Assembly (NCBI RefSeq): GCF_022965805.1
Contig: NC_133103.1
Span: forward strand, 32,861,635-32,925,634
Reading direction: 5' to 3'
DNA: 64,000 nt
Origin: Primulina eburnea
Taxonomy: Eukaryota; Streptophyta; Magnoliopsida; Lamiales; Gesneriaceae
In this document: positions 10,875 through 22,359 of the stretch, piece by piece
How the letters are laid out: each line of letters starts with the position of its first letter
Numbering within the stretch: position 1 is the first letter of the stretch
The notes under the pieces: generated by a model
What the model was told of the DNA's origin: nothing
What the model saw: the letters and a program-made list of their open reading frames with translations, nothing else
Database searches by the model: none
Program-made: the position numbers and the translations under genes

Positions 10875-12109
10875 TGTAGAACCCGTAAATCAGTCTACGT
10901 ATAAGCCATGCATAATTCTAGATTTTTAAATTTAATTGACTTCATTGCATGATTATTTTAAATGCATTTCTTTGAAGTTAATTATTTTATTATTTCAGTT
11001 CAGTAGTTGATTTTTAGCATTTCAGTTATTTCAGTGAGGCCGGACCGGAGTTGGAATTTTGAGATAGGATTTAAGATTTGAGAAATATTTCCAGGAGTTT
11101 ATTTAGCTAGCAATTAAGTTCATTTAAGTTAAAAAGAAGTTTAAGAAATTATTTAAGTTGCTTGAGGTGATTAAGAAATAAACCCATTTAAGTTGCATAA
11201 TTAAGGGGTTAGCTCACTAAATTAATTAAAGGATTAGTGAGGCTTTTAAGAGTTATTAATTTAGTAAATAAACAACACTCCTCATTCATTTTTAGAAGCA
11301 AAATTTCGGCCCCTTAAGATGATAGCCTATTATTTGTCAACTCATCAACCTTTTGACCCATTCTTTGTTAAGCTAGCATGTAAACCTTTTAATTATTGAG
11401 CAACCTTAATTAATTAACTAATAAACATTATCCTAATCTAGATGGGAAAGGAAAAAAAATCGGTCATTCCCCCCCAAGAAGACTTGTCAAACAAACATCT
11501 TATTCCAATTTAATGAGGTGGGCTTGGTCATTGAGTTGAGATCCTATATTTGTGGATCTTGCCACTCACCTCCATAACCACTCCATCACACCCCTCCCCA
11601 CCAAAATTCAGACCATTTTGAGTGTCAAAAACGTGAGTCATAGCTAGGGAGAAAGGGAGAAAGATCAAGAGCAAGGAAAGGTAGAAAAGGAAGCCACTCC
11701 GTCTCCTCCGCGCCGTATCGCTTCGTTCTTTTCGTTTTCTTTCGAAACGAATCCAAGGCATGTATATACTTTTTCTAAACCTCAATCAAGTCATATTATC
11801 AGTATTTTTAAGTGCATGATCAGATTTCATCATGATAAAACCGAAATGTTTCAAGAATTTTTCAGAAAAACCAACATGCAGATTTTTCGGTTTTCTTGGG
11901 CAGCTTCACGGTTTGCTTCGTGTTGTGGATTTCAGGTTATGGTTCGACTCCAGGTTCCCCAAGCGACTCCTAGACATGTAATAGGATGCATTAGGACCAT
12001 TTTGGTCCAATAAAACAAGCCCCATGCTTGCTGGAAAAACGAAATGACAGCAACTCCCCATTTATGCCCATTTGTGTTTCGAAAATTCTGTTTGCTGTCA
12101 TAAGGGAAA

Positions 12110-13030
12110 GGATCTGATCTTGGCTGCCCTTAGGGCCTATAGCCATGGTTAGATCACTTCCCTAGCATGTCTAAGACGTGACTAAGTTGCCCTTTTGGTG
12201 GCTTGGTCCATGGCTAAGCGGTTTTTACAGAAAACAACAAGAACAGCCCCTCCCCACTTCGGCTCTTCCATTTGACAGCTAGTGTGTGTTCGATTTTGTG
12301 GTGTGGTGAGATCTTGGTTGGACTATGGCCCTTAGCCACAGTTCATATCATGCCCCTAGATGTCTAGATCGTGCCATGGTCAACCAAATGGCCACTGGAA
12401 CGACGCAAGACATCGATCAAAGCTAAACACTACACACGCATGCACGTTGGTTCTCGGTTGGAGTTTCGGTTTTGTTTCTGGTATGGTTCGAATTGTGGCT
12501 GGACAAAAGCCCTTAGCCATGGTTCAAATCATTCCTTAGGACGTTGGTAAGGGTCTCTGGTCGGTGGTGTAAGCCCCAATGGCCGGCGGACTCGAAAACG
12601 ACACAAGGAAAACAAGTGCGCAGCTGCTGTATTTTTTTGACAGCAAGTATGCTGCTGTTCAGAGGCGTCGTTTGAGTTCTCGGTTGGCTTTTAGCCTATG
12701 GCCTTGGACTGAACAGTGCCCCTTTAAGTTAGGAAGGTCATGTTTTTGGCCGTTTGTCATTCGAATCATTTTTGAAGTCGTACGAGAATTTACGGTGCGA
12801 TGTGCCAAGTTGCGCAGCTGCTGGAAAATTTTACAGCAAGTTGCTGTGTCGGTTCAGAGGCTTGTTCGAGTTCTCGGTCGGCTTTTAGCCTATGGCCTTG
12901 GACTGGACAGTGCTCCTTTAAGTTAGGAAGGTCATGTTTTTGGCCGTTTGTCATTCGGATCATTTTTGAAGTCGTACGAGAATTTACGGTGCGATGTGCC
13001 AAATTGACTCTCGAAAGAGCGTTTCTTGTT
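12110..13030 (+). repeat. Diverged ~190-bp tandem repeats within the TekC LTR
   Basis: Units begin near 12117, 12306, 12490, 12680 and 12874. Each has a phrase like 'gcccttagcc...tggttcaaatcat', and spacing is about 185-194 bp. The last two are nearly identical over 150 bp at an offset of 194, so the array was still growing before the element inserted. The same array lies in the 3' LTR, 8205 bp downstream. Confidence 0.7.
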
Positions 13031-13426
13031 TTGGCCTCCATTCCACCTAGATTTCGACCATCATAATTTTGGGAGCATTATTTCATTACTTTCAGCGTAT
13101 TTTAATCATGACTATATGTCGGTTCAGTGTTGGTTCGGGTTGGTTCGGAGTCACGATTAAATACGAAGTCATTAGACGTCATAACCGCATCTTTTGAACG
13201 TAAATTGCATAGTTGGTCAAGTTTAAGCTATTGCATATTTTCATGGCACCTTTAGGTTGCAGCGAGCCTGGGGGACGATCCAACCCACTCCAGTTGGTAA
13301 AATTACAGGATATTTTCATTATCGCCAGTTAATTATTTTACGTGCATGAAAACAGAAAATGATTATTTTTGAGATTTATGCGATATGGCTTGTGGTTCAT
13401 TCACTATGTGGGAGCATTATTTATAC

Positions 13427-13516
13427 GGTCGCCAGTGACCGCTCAGTTCAGGTTGGTACCATCAGGTCGCCAGTGACCTATCAGTTCAGGATGGTACCAT
13501 CGGGTCTTCAGTGACC
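13427..13516 (+). repeat. Three 38-bp hairpin repeats in the TekC 5' LTR
   Basis: GGTCGCCAGTGACC begins at 13427 and 13465, and a variant GGTCTTCAGTGACC at 13503: exact 38-bp spacing. Each has GGTC/GACC arms and is followed by CAGTTCAGG-like sequence and GGTACCAT. The reverse-strand solo LTR carries GGTAACTGGCGACC in the same place. Confidence 0.8.
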
Positions 13517-13814
13517 GCCAGCTCAGTTTCAGGCTTCCCGGTAGTCAGTTATCGATCAGTTCAGCTTAGTGCAGTGGCCACAGGCGTAAAACATAATCTC
13601 AACAGAAAATTTTACCAGTTATTTCAGTACAGGGCTCCAAGGAGCAAACGTTTTTACCGTGATTATCAGTTCAGTTATGCACGTATTATAATTGCTCAGT
13701 ACAGATTATTTTCAACATCAGTACAGATTATTTTCAGCACGCCTCATGACATGATATTTTATCCCATACATATTTTACTTCAGATTTTACTCGTTACCTG
13801 CGATATATGCATGC

Positions 13815-13841
13815 TGAGTCTTTAGGCTCACTAGACTTGAT
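13815..13841 (+). promoter_or_regulatory. Conserved LTR palindrome in TekC (one mismatch)
   Basis: TGAGTCTTTAGGCTCA followed by CTAGACTTGAT, 334 bp before the LTR 3' end. One arm base differs from the perfect palindrome of TekA, TekB and the solo LTR. The 3' LTR copy starts at 22020. The role is unknown. Confidence 0.6.
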
Positions 13842-14151
13842 TGTTGTAGGTACTGATGAGACCAGGGCCGAGGACGGGGACCAGTGAGCCAGCTTGGGTT
13901 GGCAGTAGTGGCACCCGAGGACCTCAGCGCAGCAGTTATTATTTTTCCGCAAACAATGTTTTTAATCAGTCGTTGGATATTTTTAAGTTGTACTTGTTGG
14001 CAAACTTTATTTTTCTTCCGATGCAATAATTTAAAACATTGAACTTGATTCACCAGTGATTTTTATGAATGAGACCGTTTAAGTTCTTTTAAAAAGGAAA
14101 ATTTTAAATTTCCGCAAATTTTCCAAGTATGGATTTTCGGGCCTTTACAGT

Positions 14152-14163
14152 TGGTATCAGAGC
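14152..14163 (+). other. TekC primer-binding site (initiator tRNA-Met)
   Basis: TGGTATCAGAGC begins two bases after the 5' LTR end and matches the plant initiator tRNA-Met 3' end, where minus-strand DNA synthesis starts. Confidence 0.95.
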
Positions 14164-14383
14164 CTATGTTCTTGTAAGGGTTACACTACTACTGACTCCG
14201 AGAAACTCACGAAGCCACGTCTTCGGTCTGTAAGTTTTACAGTTCAGCATTTTGTTCAGCATTTTATTTAAAGCTTGAATTATTTTGTCAGCATGCTTCC
14301 AGATTTTCAGCATTTCAGTGTTCAGTTAAAATAAATTATGGAATTATGCATGTTAGTTACGTACGGGTTATGTATGGAACAGT
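14164..14383 (+). other. TekC untranslated leader
   Basis: About 220 bp between the primer site and gag. No credible coding region or clear structure was seen. Confidence 0.6.
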
Positions 14384-15462
14384 ATGCCCCCTAGACGCCA
14401 GGTTGGGCGCCCGAGAGGTGGCGCGAGGCACTGTCATGAGTACGGTGAGGATCGTAGGCGAGAGGAAGACTTACCTCCACCCCCTCCGCCTGATATGAAT
14501 GCCCAGATGCTAGCTGGGATGACGCAGTTCTTCGCACAGTTTGCAGGAACAATGCCGTTGTCGCTGCCGCAGCCAGGCCGGCAGGGCCCGAGGCTGTTTA
14601 TGAGCGATTCATGAAGATGCGTCCGAAGGAATTCTCTGGGACGTCCGACCCCATGATTGCCGAGGGATGGATCAAATCTCTCGAGGTCATTTTCGAGTTA
14701 ATGGAGCTAGGAGACGCAGACCGAGTCCGGTGAGCTACCTATCTGTTCACTGGAGACGCCCGCTTATGGTGGGAAGGAGCGTCGGTAGCCCTGACTTTGG
14801 CTACACTTTCTTGGACACGCTTTACGGAGGTTTTCTACTCCAAGTATTTTGCTGAGGATATTCGTACCAGGTTGACCACCGAATTCATGAGTCTGAGACA
14901 GGGGGATATGACGGTTACGGAGTTTATCCGTAAGTTCGAGAGGGGCTGTCACTTTGTGCCCCTGATCGCGAATGATGCCAAGCTAAGTTGATGCATTTCC
15001 TGGTGGGTTTAAGGCCGATCTTGCGCCGGGATGTTAGGGTGTCTGACCCTGCTACTTATGAGATTGCCGTCTCCAAAGCCCTAGCCGCAGAGCAGGACCT
15101 GCGGGATATTGAGAGGGATCGCCAGGGCATGCGCCCAGTCCAGGCACCGCACCGCCCTCCTCCTCATCAACATCAGCAGCAGAATAAGAGGCCTTTTTAT
15201 GGACCGCCCAGGAACCGAGGCCAGCAGCAACAGCAGCAGCAGCAGCGGGGACGCCCAGCCCCGAGGACTCAGGAGCACCCAGGCTATCCCAGGTGCTCAC
15301 GTCGCCATCATGGAGCATGTATGGCTGGCTCAGGAAAGTGTTTTAAATGTGGCAATCCAGACCACATGTTGCTGCAGTGCCCTCAGAGGAATCTGCCTAC
15401 CCAAGGCAGAGTTTTTGCTCTCCATGCCACGGAAACAAACCCGGAGACTATGTTGTTGAGAG
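14384..15462 (+). pseudogene. gag: TekC gag, broken
   Basis: The start ATG at 14384 opens MPPRRQVGRPRGG, the same opening as TekA gag. The Pro run and the NAQMLAGMTQFFAQF motif follow. The frame shifts near 14575, then capsid-type sequence runs to about 14980 with a TGA at 14731-14733. A second frameshift near 14985 leads to a block with RPILRRDVRVSDPATYEIAV, a Gln-rich linker (about 15165-15245) and an intact zinc knuckle CFKCGNPDHMLLQC near 15340-15380. The reading frame ends in a split codon at 15462 before a GT. Two frameshifts and one stop mean no full Gag is made. Gag normally forms the particle and packages element RNA. Confidence 0.9.
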
Positions 15463-15662
15463 GTACTTTTAAGCTTAAAGTTATTATGAACTTCCATGTT
15501 TTGGGAATCGGGATTTAGATTTGAACATTAGAACTGCGATAGGATTGCATGCTCTACTCAATATTAGTTTGGGGATTTAAGTTAGAAGAACTTTGACCTT
15601 TGCATGCCTATAAGTTTAACTCTTGTAGCTATTGGGTTCAACTTAGAGTTCCGATCTTTCAG
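15463..15662 (+). other. Putative intron at the TekC gag-protease junction (200 bp)
   Basis: Exon 1 ends AGAG, then GTACTTTTAAGC; the segment ends GATCTTTCAG with a pyrimidine-rich stretch before AG. The unspliced frame meets a stop at 15516-15518. Joining 15462 to 15663 keeps phase 1 and continues in frame into RIFISG and the protease DSGAIHSFI. TekA and TekB show the same arrangement. Confidence 0.65.
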
Positions 15663-18600
15663 GGAGAATTTTTATATCTGGTTCCGCTACCAAAGCCTTG
15701 ATAGATTCAGGGGCCATTCACTCGTTTATTACGGAGGTCTTTGCAAACTTTCTCAAGATCGAGACCATTGGGCTAGACACAGCCTTTTCAGTAGTGTTGC
15801 CGTCAGGCGAGGAGATGGCAGCTACCAATGTTATCCGAGATATAGATCTTGAGCTGCACGGTAATCTTGTTTATGCGGATCTGATCGTGCTACCGATGCC
15901 AGAATTTGACATCATCCTAGGGATGGACTGGCTATTGAGGAACAGAGTGTTGATAGATTTCCAGCTGAGATCTGTTCTGGTCCGACCGCCTGGAATGGAG
16001 CAGTTCTTATTTGAGCTGGACAGGTACTTTTCCTTACCACGCATTATTCCTTATGTTCAGGCCAGGAAGCTCATGCATAGAGGGTGTCGGGCATTTCTAA
16101 CGACCTTTTTATCTGTCACCGAGGAACCCAGCCAGTCAGCCTCAGATGTTCCGATTGTCAGAGATTTCTTAGACGTTTTTCCCGAAGACGTCTCTGGTAT
16201 GCCGCCCGAGAGAGAGCTGTAGTTTTCCATTGAGCTTATGCCAGGCACGGCTCCGATATCCAAAGCGCCGTACCGATTAGCACCGACAGAGATGGCAGAG
16301 TTGAAGAAGCAGATTCAGGAACTCCTGGACAAGGAATTCATTCGCTCGAGCTTTTCACCATGGGGCGCGCCAGTCTTGTTTGTTAAGAAGAAGGATGGCT
16401 CTATGAGGCTTTGCATTGACTACCGGGAATTGAACATGGTTACAGTGAAGAACAAATACCCACTTCCGAGGATCGAGGATTTGTTTGACCAGTTGCAGGG
16501 AGCTTCAATTTTCTCCAAGATTGATCTGCGTTCCGGTTATCACCAGTTGAGGGTGAAGGATGCTGATGTTTTCAAGACTGCTTTCAGGACTCGTTACGGT
16601 CACTATGAGTTTCTTGTGATGCCGTTCGGTCTGACGAATGCGCCAGCGATCTTCATGGATCTCATGAATCACTTATTTCAGCCGTATCTTGACCAGTTTG
16701 TGATAGTGTTCATAGACGACATTCTCGTCTACTCCAAGAGTTAAGAGGATCACAGCAGACATTTGACCACAGTGTTGCAGACCTTGCAGAAGCACAAGTT
16801 ATTCGCAAAGTTCAGTAAGTGCGAATTCTGGTTAGAGAAGGTGGCGTTCTTAGGCCACATTGTTTCTAGCAGTGGTATTGAGGTAGACCCAGCAAAGGTT
16901 ACAGCAGTCAGAGATTGGGTTGTGCCTCAGAATGCATCTGAAATCCGCAGTTTTCTCGGCCTAGCAGGATATTACCGGAAATTCATTAAGGGATTCTCCT
17001 CTATTGCCGTTCCACTCACATCATTGACCAAGAAGAATGTGAAATTTGTATGGAGCGAGGAGTGTCAGAAGAGCTTTGATACTTTGAAGCAAGCTCTTAT
17101 CTCAGCACCAGTTTTGGCCATGCCGTCAGGGCCTGGAGAGTTTGTTCTGTATACCGATGCTTCGAAGCTCGGTCTTGGCGCAGTATTGATGCAGCATGGG
17201 AAAGTGATAGCATATGCTTCTCGACAGCTGAAAATCCACGAAAATAACTATCCCACCCATGATCTAGAGTTGGCAGCCGTAGTATTCGCCCTGAAGATCT
17301 GGAGGCATTATTTGTATGGAGAGAAGTGCCAGATCTTTACCGACCACAAGAGCCTCAAGTATTTCTTTACACAGAAGGAGCTGAACATGCATTAGAGGCG
17401 TTGGTTGGAGCTTGTGAAGGATTATGACTGTGACATTAGCTACCACCCGGGTAAAGCTAATGTAGTTGCGGATGCTTTGAGCAGAAAAGTCGCAGTGATG
17501 GCTCATTTGACGATGCAGAAACCTCTTCAGATTCAGATGCAGAGGTTTGATCTGGAGACTTACCCTCGAGATAGAGTTCCTCGTCTATCTACCTTGACCA
17601 TTCAGTCTTCTCTTTTGGACCGTATTCGCTGTGGTCAGACAGCAGATGAGCAGTTGGCACAGTGGAAGAAGAGAGATGAAGCCAGGGGCAGTGTCTTGTA
17701 TTCAGTCAGCGACGGTACTGTGAGATACCGAGACAGGATATGGGTTCCTAGCAGTGATTCTATCCGAGCAGACATCTTATCAGAGGCCCATATGTCCCCG
17801 TACTCCATTTACCCTGGGAGTACGAAGATGTACAAAGATCTGCAGCTATTGTATTGGTGGCCGGGTATGAAGAAGGACATCAGACGGTTTGTGTCCGAGT
17901 GTCTGACCTGTCAGTTAGTGAAGACCGAGCATCAGAGACCAGCAGGTTTGCTCAAGCCTCTTCCTATTCCTGAGTGGAAATGGGAGAACTTCACCATGGA
18001 CTTCGTGACCGGTTTGCCGAAGTCAGTCAGAGGATCAAATGCCATTTGGGTGATTGTAGATCGTCTTACCAAATCAGCGCACTTCTTGCCCATTAAGACG
18101 ACTTTCACCATGGTTCAGTATGCAGAGTTGTATGTCCGAGAGATAGTCCGACTCCATGGCATTCCAGTTTCGATCGTATCTGACAGAGACCCCAGATTTA
18201 CTTCCTCTTTTTGGAAGAGCTTGCATTCGACTATGGGTACGAAGGTGCTGTTTAGCACAACCTTTCATCCACAGACAGATGGGCAGTCAGAGCGAGTTAT
18301 TCAGATCTTAGAGGATCTTCTTCGTGCTTGTGTGATTGACTTCTCAGGGAGTTGGGAGTCGAAATTGCCATTGGTAGAGTTCACCTATAACAACAGTTTC
18401 CAGTCGTCTATTGGTATGGCTCCGTTTGAAGCACTGTATGGTCGTAAGTGTAGATCTCCTGTTCATTGGGATGAAGTAGGAGAGAGAGCATAATTGGGTC
18501 CAGAGATTATTCAGCAGGCTGCCAATGTAGTAGTCAAGATCCGTGATAGGATGAGGACTGCACAGAGCCGACAGAAGAGTTATGCCGATCAGCGGAGGAG

Positions 18601-19042
18601 AGATTTAGAGTTTGCAATGGGCGACCATGTCTTTGTGAAAGTGGCACCTATGAAGGGTGTCATGAGATTTGGGAAGAAAGGGAAGCTCAGTCCGAGATTC
18701 ATTGGACCATTTGAGATCCTTGACAGAGTTGGGACGCTAGCTTATCGTGTTGCTCTTCCGCCGAATTTGGCCGGAGTACACAATGTCTTCCACGTCTCTA
18801 TGGTGAGGAAGTATATGGCAAATCCTTCGCATGTCTTGAACTTTGAGCCGTTGCAGCTTCCTCCGAACCTATCTTATGAGGAGAGACCAGTGCAAATCCT
18901 AGACAGACAGGAGAAGAAGCTTCGGAACAAGCTGGTTAAGCGAGTCAAAGTCAAATGGCTCAACCATTCGGAGGAGGAAGCTATATGAGAGTCTGAGCCG
19001 GAGATGACAGAGCGTTACCCCGAGTTATTCGGTGAGTTTTAA
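15663..19042 (+). pseudogene. pol: TekC pol: protease-RT-RNase H-integrase in one frame with five stops
   Basis: A single frame of about 1126 codons has no frameshift. Order: aspartic protease DSGAIHSFI (about 15704), RT with [11 protein letters not shown] and the FIDDILVYS catalytic box (about 16705-16735), RNase H with [13 protein letters not shown] and [11 protein letters not shown], the integrase zinc region with CLTCQ (about 17900), and the integrase core with the Asp of TMDFVTGL, the Asp of SDRDPRF and the Glu of GQSERV. The C-terminal GKKGKLSPRFIGPFEIL and VHNVFHVSM blocks end at TAA 19040-19042. Stops lie at 16220 (TAG), 16742 (TAA), 17393 (TAG), 18491 (TAA) and 18986 (TGA, where TekA has Trp). 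In the zinc region the second His position is Tyr. The normal role is polyprotein cleavage, cDNA synthesis and integration. Confidence 0.93.
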
Positions 19043-19058
19043 TTTCGAGGACGAAATT
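19041..19058 (+). promoter_or_regulatory. Conserved pre-PPT inverted repeat (TTTCGAGGACGAAA) in TekC
   Basis: A perfect 5-bp-arm hairpin, TTTCG-AGGA-CGAAA, follows the pol stop and precedes the polypurine tract. Near-identical motifs sit in the same place in TekA (62197), GypD (41937-41957, minus) and GypF (39037). Confidence 0.75.
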
Positions 19059-19064
19059 TCTCTT

Positions 19065-19079
19065 AAGGGGGGAAGGATT
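19065..19079 (+). other. TekC polypurine tract
   Basis: AAGGGGGGAAGGA and two further bases lead directly to the 3' LTR start at 19080. This is the usual primer for plus-strand DNA synthesis. Confidence 0.9.
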
Positions 19080-22000
19080 TGTAGAACCCGTAAATCAGTC
19101 TACGTATAAGCCATGCATAATTCTAGATTTTTAAATTTAATTGACTTCATTGCATGATTATTTTAAATGCATTTCTTTGAAGTTAATTATTTTATTATTT
19201 CAGTTCAGTAGTTGATTTTTAGCATTTCAGTTATTTCAGTGAGGCCGGACCGGAGTTGGAATTTTGAGATAGGATTTAAGATTTGAGAAATATTTCCAGG
19301 AGTTTATTTAGCTAGCAAGTAAGTTCATTTAAGTTAAAAAGAAGTTTAAGAAATTATTTAAGTTGCTTGAGGTGATTAATAAATAAACCCATTTAAGTTG
19401 CATAATTAAGGGGTTAGCTCACTAAATTAATTAAAGGATTAGTGAGGCTTTTAAGAGTTATTAATTTAGTAAATAAACAACACTCCTCATTCATTTTTAG
19501 AAGCAAAATTTCGGCCCCTTAAGATGATAGCCTATCATTTGTCAACTCATCAACCTTTTGACCCATTCTTTGTTAAGCTAGCATGTAAACCTTTTAATTA
19601 TTGAGCAACCTTAATTAATTAACTAATAAACATTATCCTAATCTAGATGGGAAAGGAAAAAAAATCGGTCATTCCCCCCCCAAGAAGACTTGTCAAACAA
19701 ACATCTTATTCCAATTTAATGAGGTGGGCTTGGTCATTGAGTTGAGATCCTATATTTGTGGATCTTGCCACTCACCTCCATAACCACTCCATCACACCCC
19801 TCCCCACCAAAATTCAGACCATTTTGAGTGTCAAAAACGTGAGTCATAGCTAGGGAGAAAGGGAGAAAGATCAAGAGCAAGGAAAGGTAGAAAAGGAAGC
19901 CACTCCGTCTCCTCCGCGCCGTATCGCTTCGTTCTTTTCGTTTTCTTTCGAAACGAATCCAAGGTATGTATATACTTTTTCTAAACCTCAATCAAGTCAT
20001 ATTATCAGTATTTTTAAGTGCATGATCAGATTTCATCATGATAAAACCGAAATGTTTCAAGAATTTTTCAGAAAACCAACATGCAGATTTTTCGGTTTTC
20101 TTGGGCAGCTTCACGGTTTGCTTCGTGTTGTGGATTTCAGGTTATGGTTCGACTCCAGGTTCCCCAAGCGACTCCTAGACATGTAATAGGATGCATTAGG
20201 ACCATTTTGGTCCAATAAAACAAGCCCCATGCTTGCTGGAAAAACGAAATGACAGCAACTCCCCATTTATGCCCATTTGTGTTTCGAAAATTCTGTTTGC
20301 TGTCATAAGGGAAAGGATCTGATCTTGGCTGCCCTTAGGGCCTATAGCCATGGTTAGATCACTTCCCTAGCATGTCTAAGACGTGACTAAGTTGCCCTTT
20401 TGGTGGCTTGGTCCATGGCTAAGCGGTTTTTACAGAAAACAACAAGAACAGCCCCTCCCCACTTCGGCTCTTCCATTTGACAGCTAGTGTGTGTTCGATT
20501 TTGTGGTGTGGTGTGATCTTGGTTGGACTATGGCCCTTAGCCACAGTTCATATCATGCCCCTAGATGTCTAGATCGTGCCATGGTCAACCAAATGGCCAC
20601 TGGAACGACGCAAGACATCGATCAAAGCTAAACACTACACACGCATGCACGTTGGTTCTCGGTTGGAGTTTCGGTTTTGTTTCTGGTATGGTTCGAATTG
20701 TGGCTGGACAAAAGCCCTTAGCCATGGTTCAAATCATTCCTTAGGACGTTGGTAAGGGTCTCTGGTCGGTGGTGTAAGCCCCAATGGCCGGCGGACTCGA
20801 AAACGACACAAGGAAAACAAGTGCGCAGCTGCTGTATTTTTTTGACAGCAAGTATGCTGCTGTTCAGAGGCGTCGTTTGAGTTCTCGGTTGGCTTTTAGC
20901 CTATGGCCTTGGACTGAACAGTGCCCCTTTAAGTTAGGAAGGTCATGTTTTTGGCCGTTTGTCATTCGAATCATTTTTGAAGTCGTACGAGAATTTACGG
21001 TGCGATGTGCCAAGTTGCGCAGCTGCTGGAAAATTTTACAGCAAGTTGCTGTGTCGGTTCAGAGGCTTGTTCGAGTTCTCGGTCGGCTTTTAGCCTATGG
21101 CCTTGGACTGGACAGTGCTCCTTTAAGTTAGGAAGGTCATGTTTTTGGCCGTTTGTCATTCGGATCATTTTTGAAGTCGTACGAGAATTTACGGTGCGAT
21201 GTGCTAAATTGACTCTCGAAAGAGCGTTTCTTGTTTTGGCCTCCATTCCACCTAGATTTCGACCATCATAATTTTGGGAGCATTATTTCATTACTTTCAG
21301 CGTATTTTAATCATGACTATATGTCGGTTCAGTGTTGGTTCGGGTTGGTTCGGAGTCACGATTAAATACGAAGTCATTAAACGTCATAACCGCATCTTTT
21401 GAACGTAAATTGCATAGTTGGTCAAGTTTAAGCTATTGCATATTTTCATGGCACCTTTAGGTTGCAGCTAGCCTGGGGGACGATCCAACCCACTCCAGTT
21501 GGTAAAATTACAGGATATTTTCATTATCTCCAGTTAATTATTTTACGTGCATGAAAACAGAAAATGATTATTTTTGAGATTTATGCGATATGGCTTGTGG
21601 TTCATTCACTATGTGGGAGCATTATTTATACGGTCGCCAGTGACCGCTCAGTTCAGGTTGGTACCATCAGGTCGCCAGTGACCTATCAGTTCAGGATGGT
21701 ACCATCGGGTCTTCAGTGACCGCCAGCTCAGTTTCAGGCTCCCCGGTAGTCAGTTACCGATCAGTTCAGCTTAGTGCAGTGGCCACAGGCGTAAAACATA
21801 ATCTCAACAGAAAATTTTACCAGTTATTTCAGTACAGGGCTCCAAGGAGCAAACGCTTTTACCGTGATTATCAGTTCAGTTATGCACGTATTATAATTGC
21901 TCAGTACAGATTATTTTCAGCATCAGTACAGATTATTTTCAGCACGCCTCATGACATGATATTTTATCCCATACATATTTTACTTCAGATTTTACTCGTT

Positions 22001-22354
22001 ACCTGCGATATATGCATGCTGAGTCTTTAGGCTCACTAGACTTGATTGTTGTAGGTACTGATGAGACCAGGGCCGAGGACGGGGACCAGTGAGCCAGCTT
22101 GGGTTGGCAGTAGTGGCACCCGAGGACCTCAGCGCAGCAGTTATTATTTTTCCGCAAACAATGTTTTTAATCAGTCGTTGGATATTTTTAAGTTGTACTT
22201 GTTGGCAAACTTTATTTTTCTTCCGATGCAATAATTTAAAACATTGAACTTGATTCACCAGTGATTTTTATGAATGAGACCGTTTAAGTTCTTTTAAAAA
22301 GGAAAATTTTAAATTTCCGCAAATTTTCCAAGTATGGATTTTCGGGCCTTTACA
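19080..22354 (+). repeat. TekC 3' LTR (3275 bp)
   Basis: It is the same length as the 5' LTR and almost identical. Differences seen include 19319 (g for t), 19964 (t for c), 21470 (t for g) and one extra C in a C run balanced by one missing A. It repeats the 190-bp array, the 38-bp hairpins (21632, 21670, 21708) and the palindrome (22020). Confidence 0.95.
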
Positions 22355-22359
22355 TATGT
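22355..22359. other. TekC target-site duplication, right copy (TATGT)
   Basis: Exact match to 10870-10874. Confidence 0.95.

Larger units (their letters stand above)
10875..14149 (+). repeat. TekC 5' LTR (3275 bp)
   Basis: It starts TGTAGAACCCGTAAATC and ends TTCGGGCCTTTACA. Inside are five diverged ~190-bp repeats (about 12.1-13.03 kb), three 38-bp hairpin repeats (13427-13516) and the near-palindrome TGAGTCTTTAGGCTCA (13815). The open frames at 12579-12926 and 13511-13825 recur in both LTRs and resemble no known protein. Confidence 0.95.
10875..22354 (+). mobile_element. TekC: full-length Tekay/Del-like Ty3 retrotransposon (11,480 bp)
   Basis: The element is complete, with two 3275-bp LTRs, a primer site, gag, a putative intron, a pol with protease-RT-RNase H-integrase and a conserved C-terminal region, a polypurine tract and a perfect 5-bp TSD. 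By eye the LTRs differ at roughly a dozen positions plus two compensating 1-bp indels (about 0.4-0.5%), so insertion was recent. Yet gag has two frameshifts and a stop, and pol has five nonsense codons. It probably moved with proteins from another copy. A large solo LTR of the same family lies at 44460-47523. Confidence 0.95.

Noticed and set aside
12579..12926. 115-residue open frame in the TekC LTR, repeated at 20784-21131
   Set aside because: It lies in the 190-bp repeat array of both LTRs and has no recognisable domain; LTR duplication explains the two copies.
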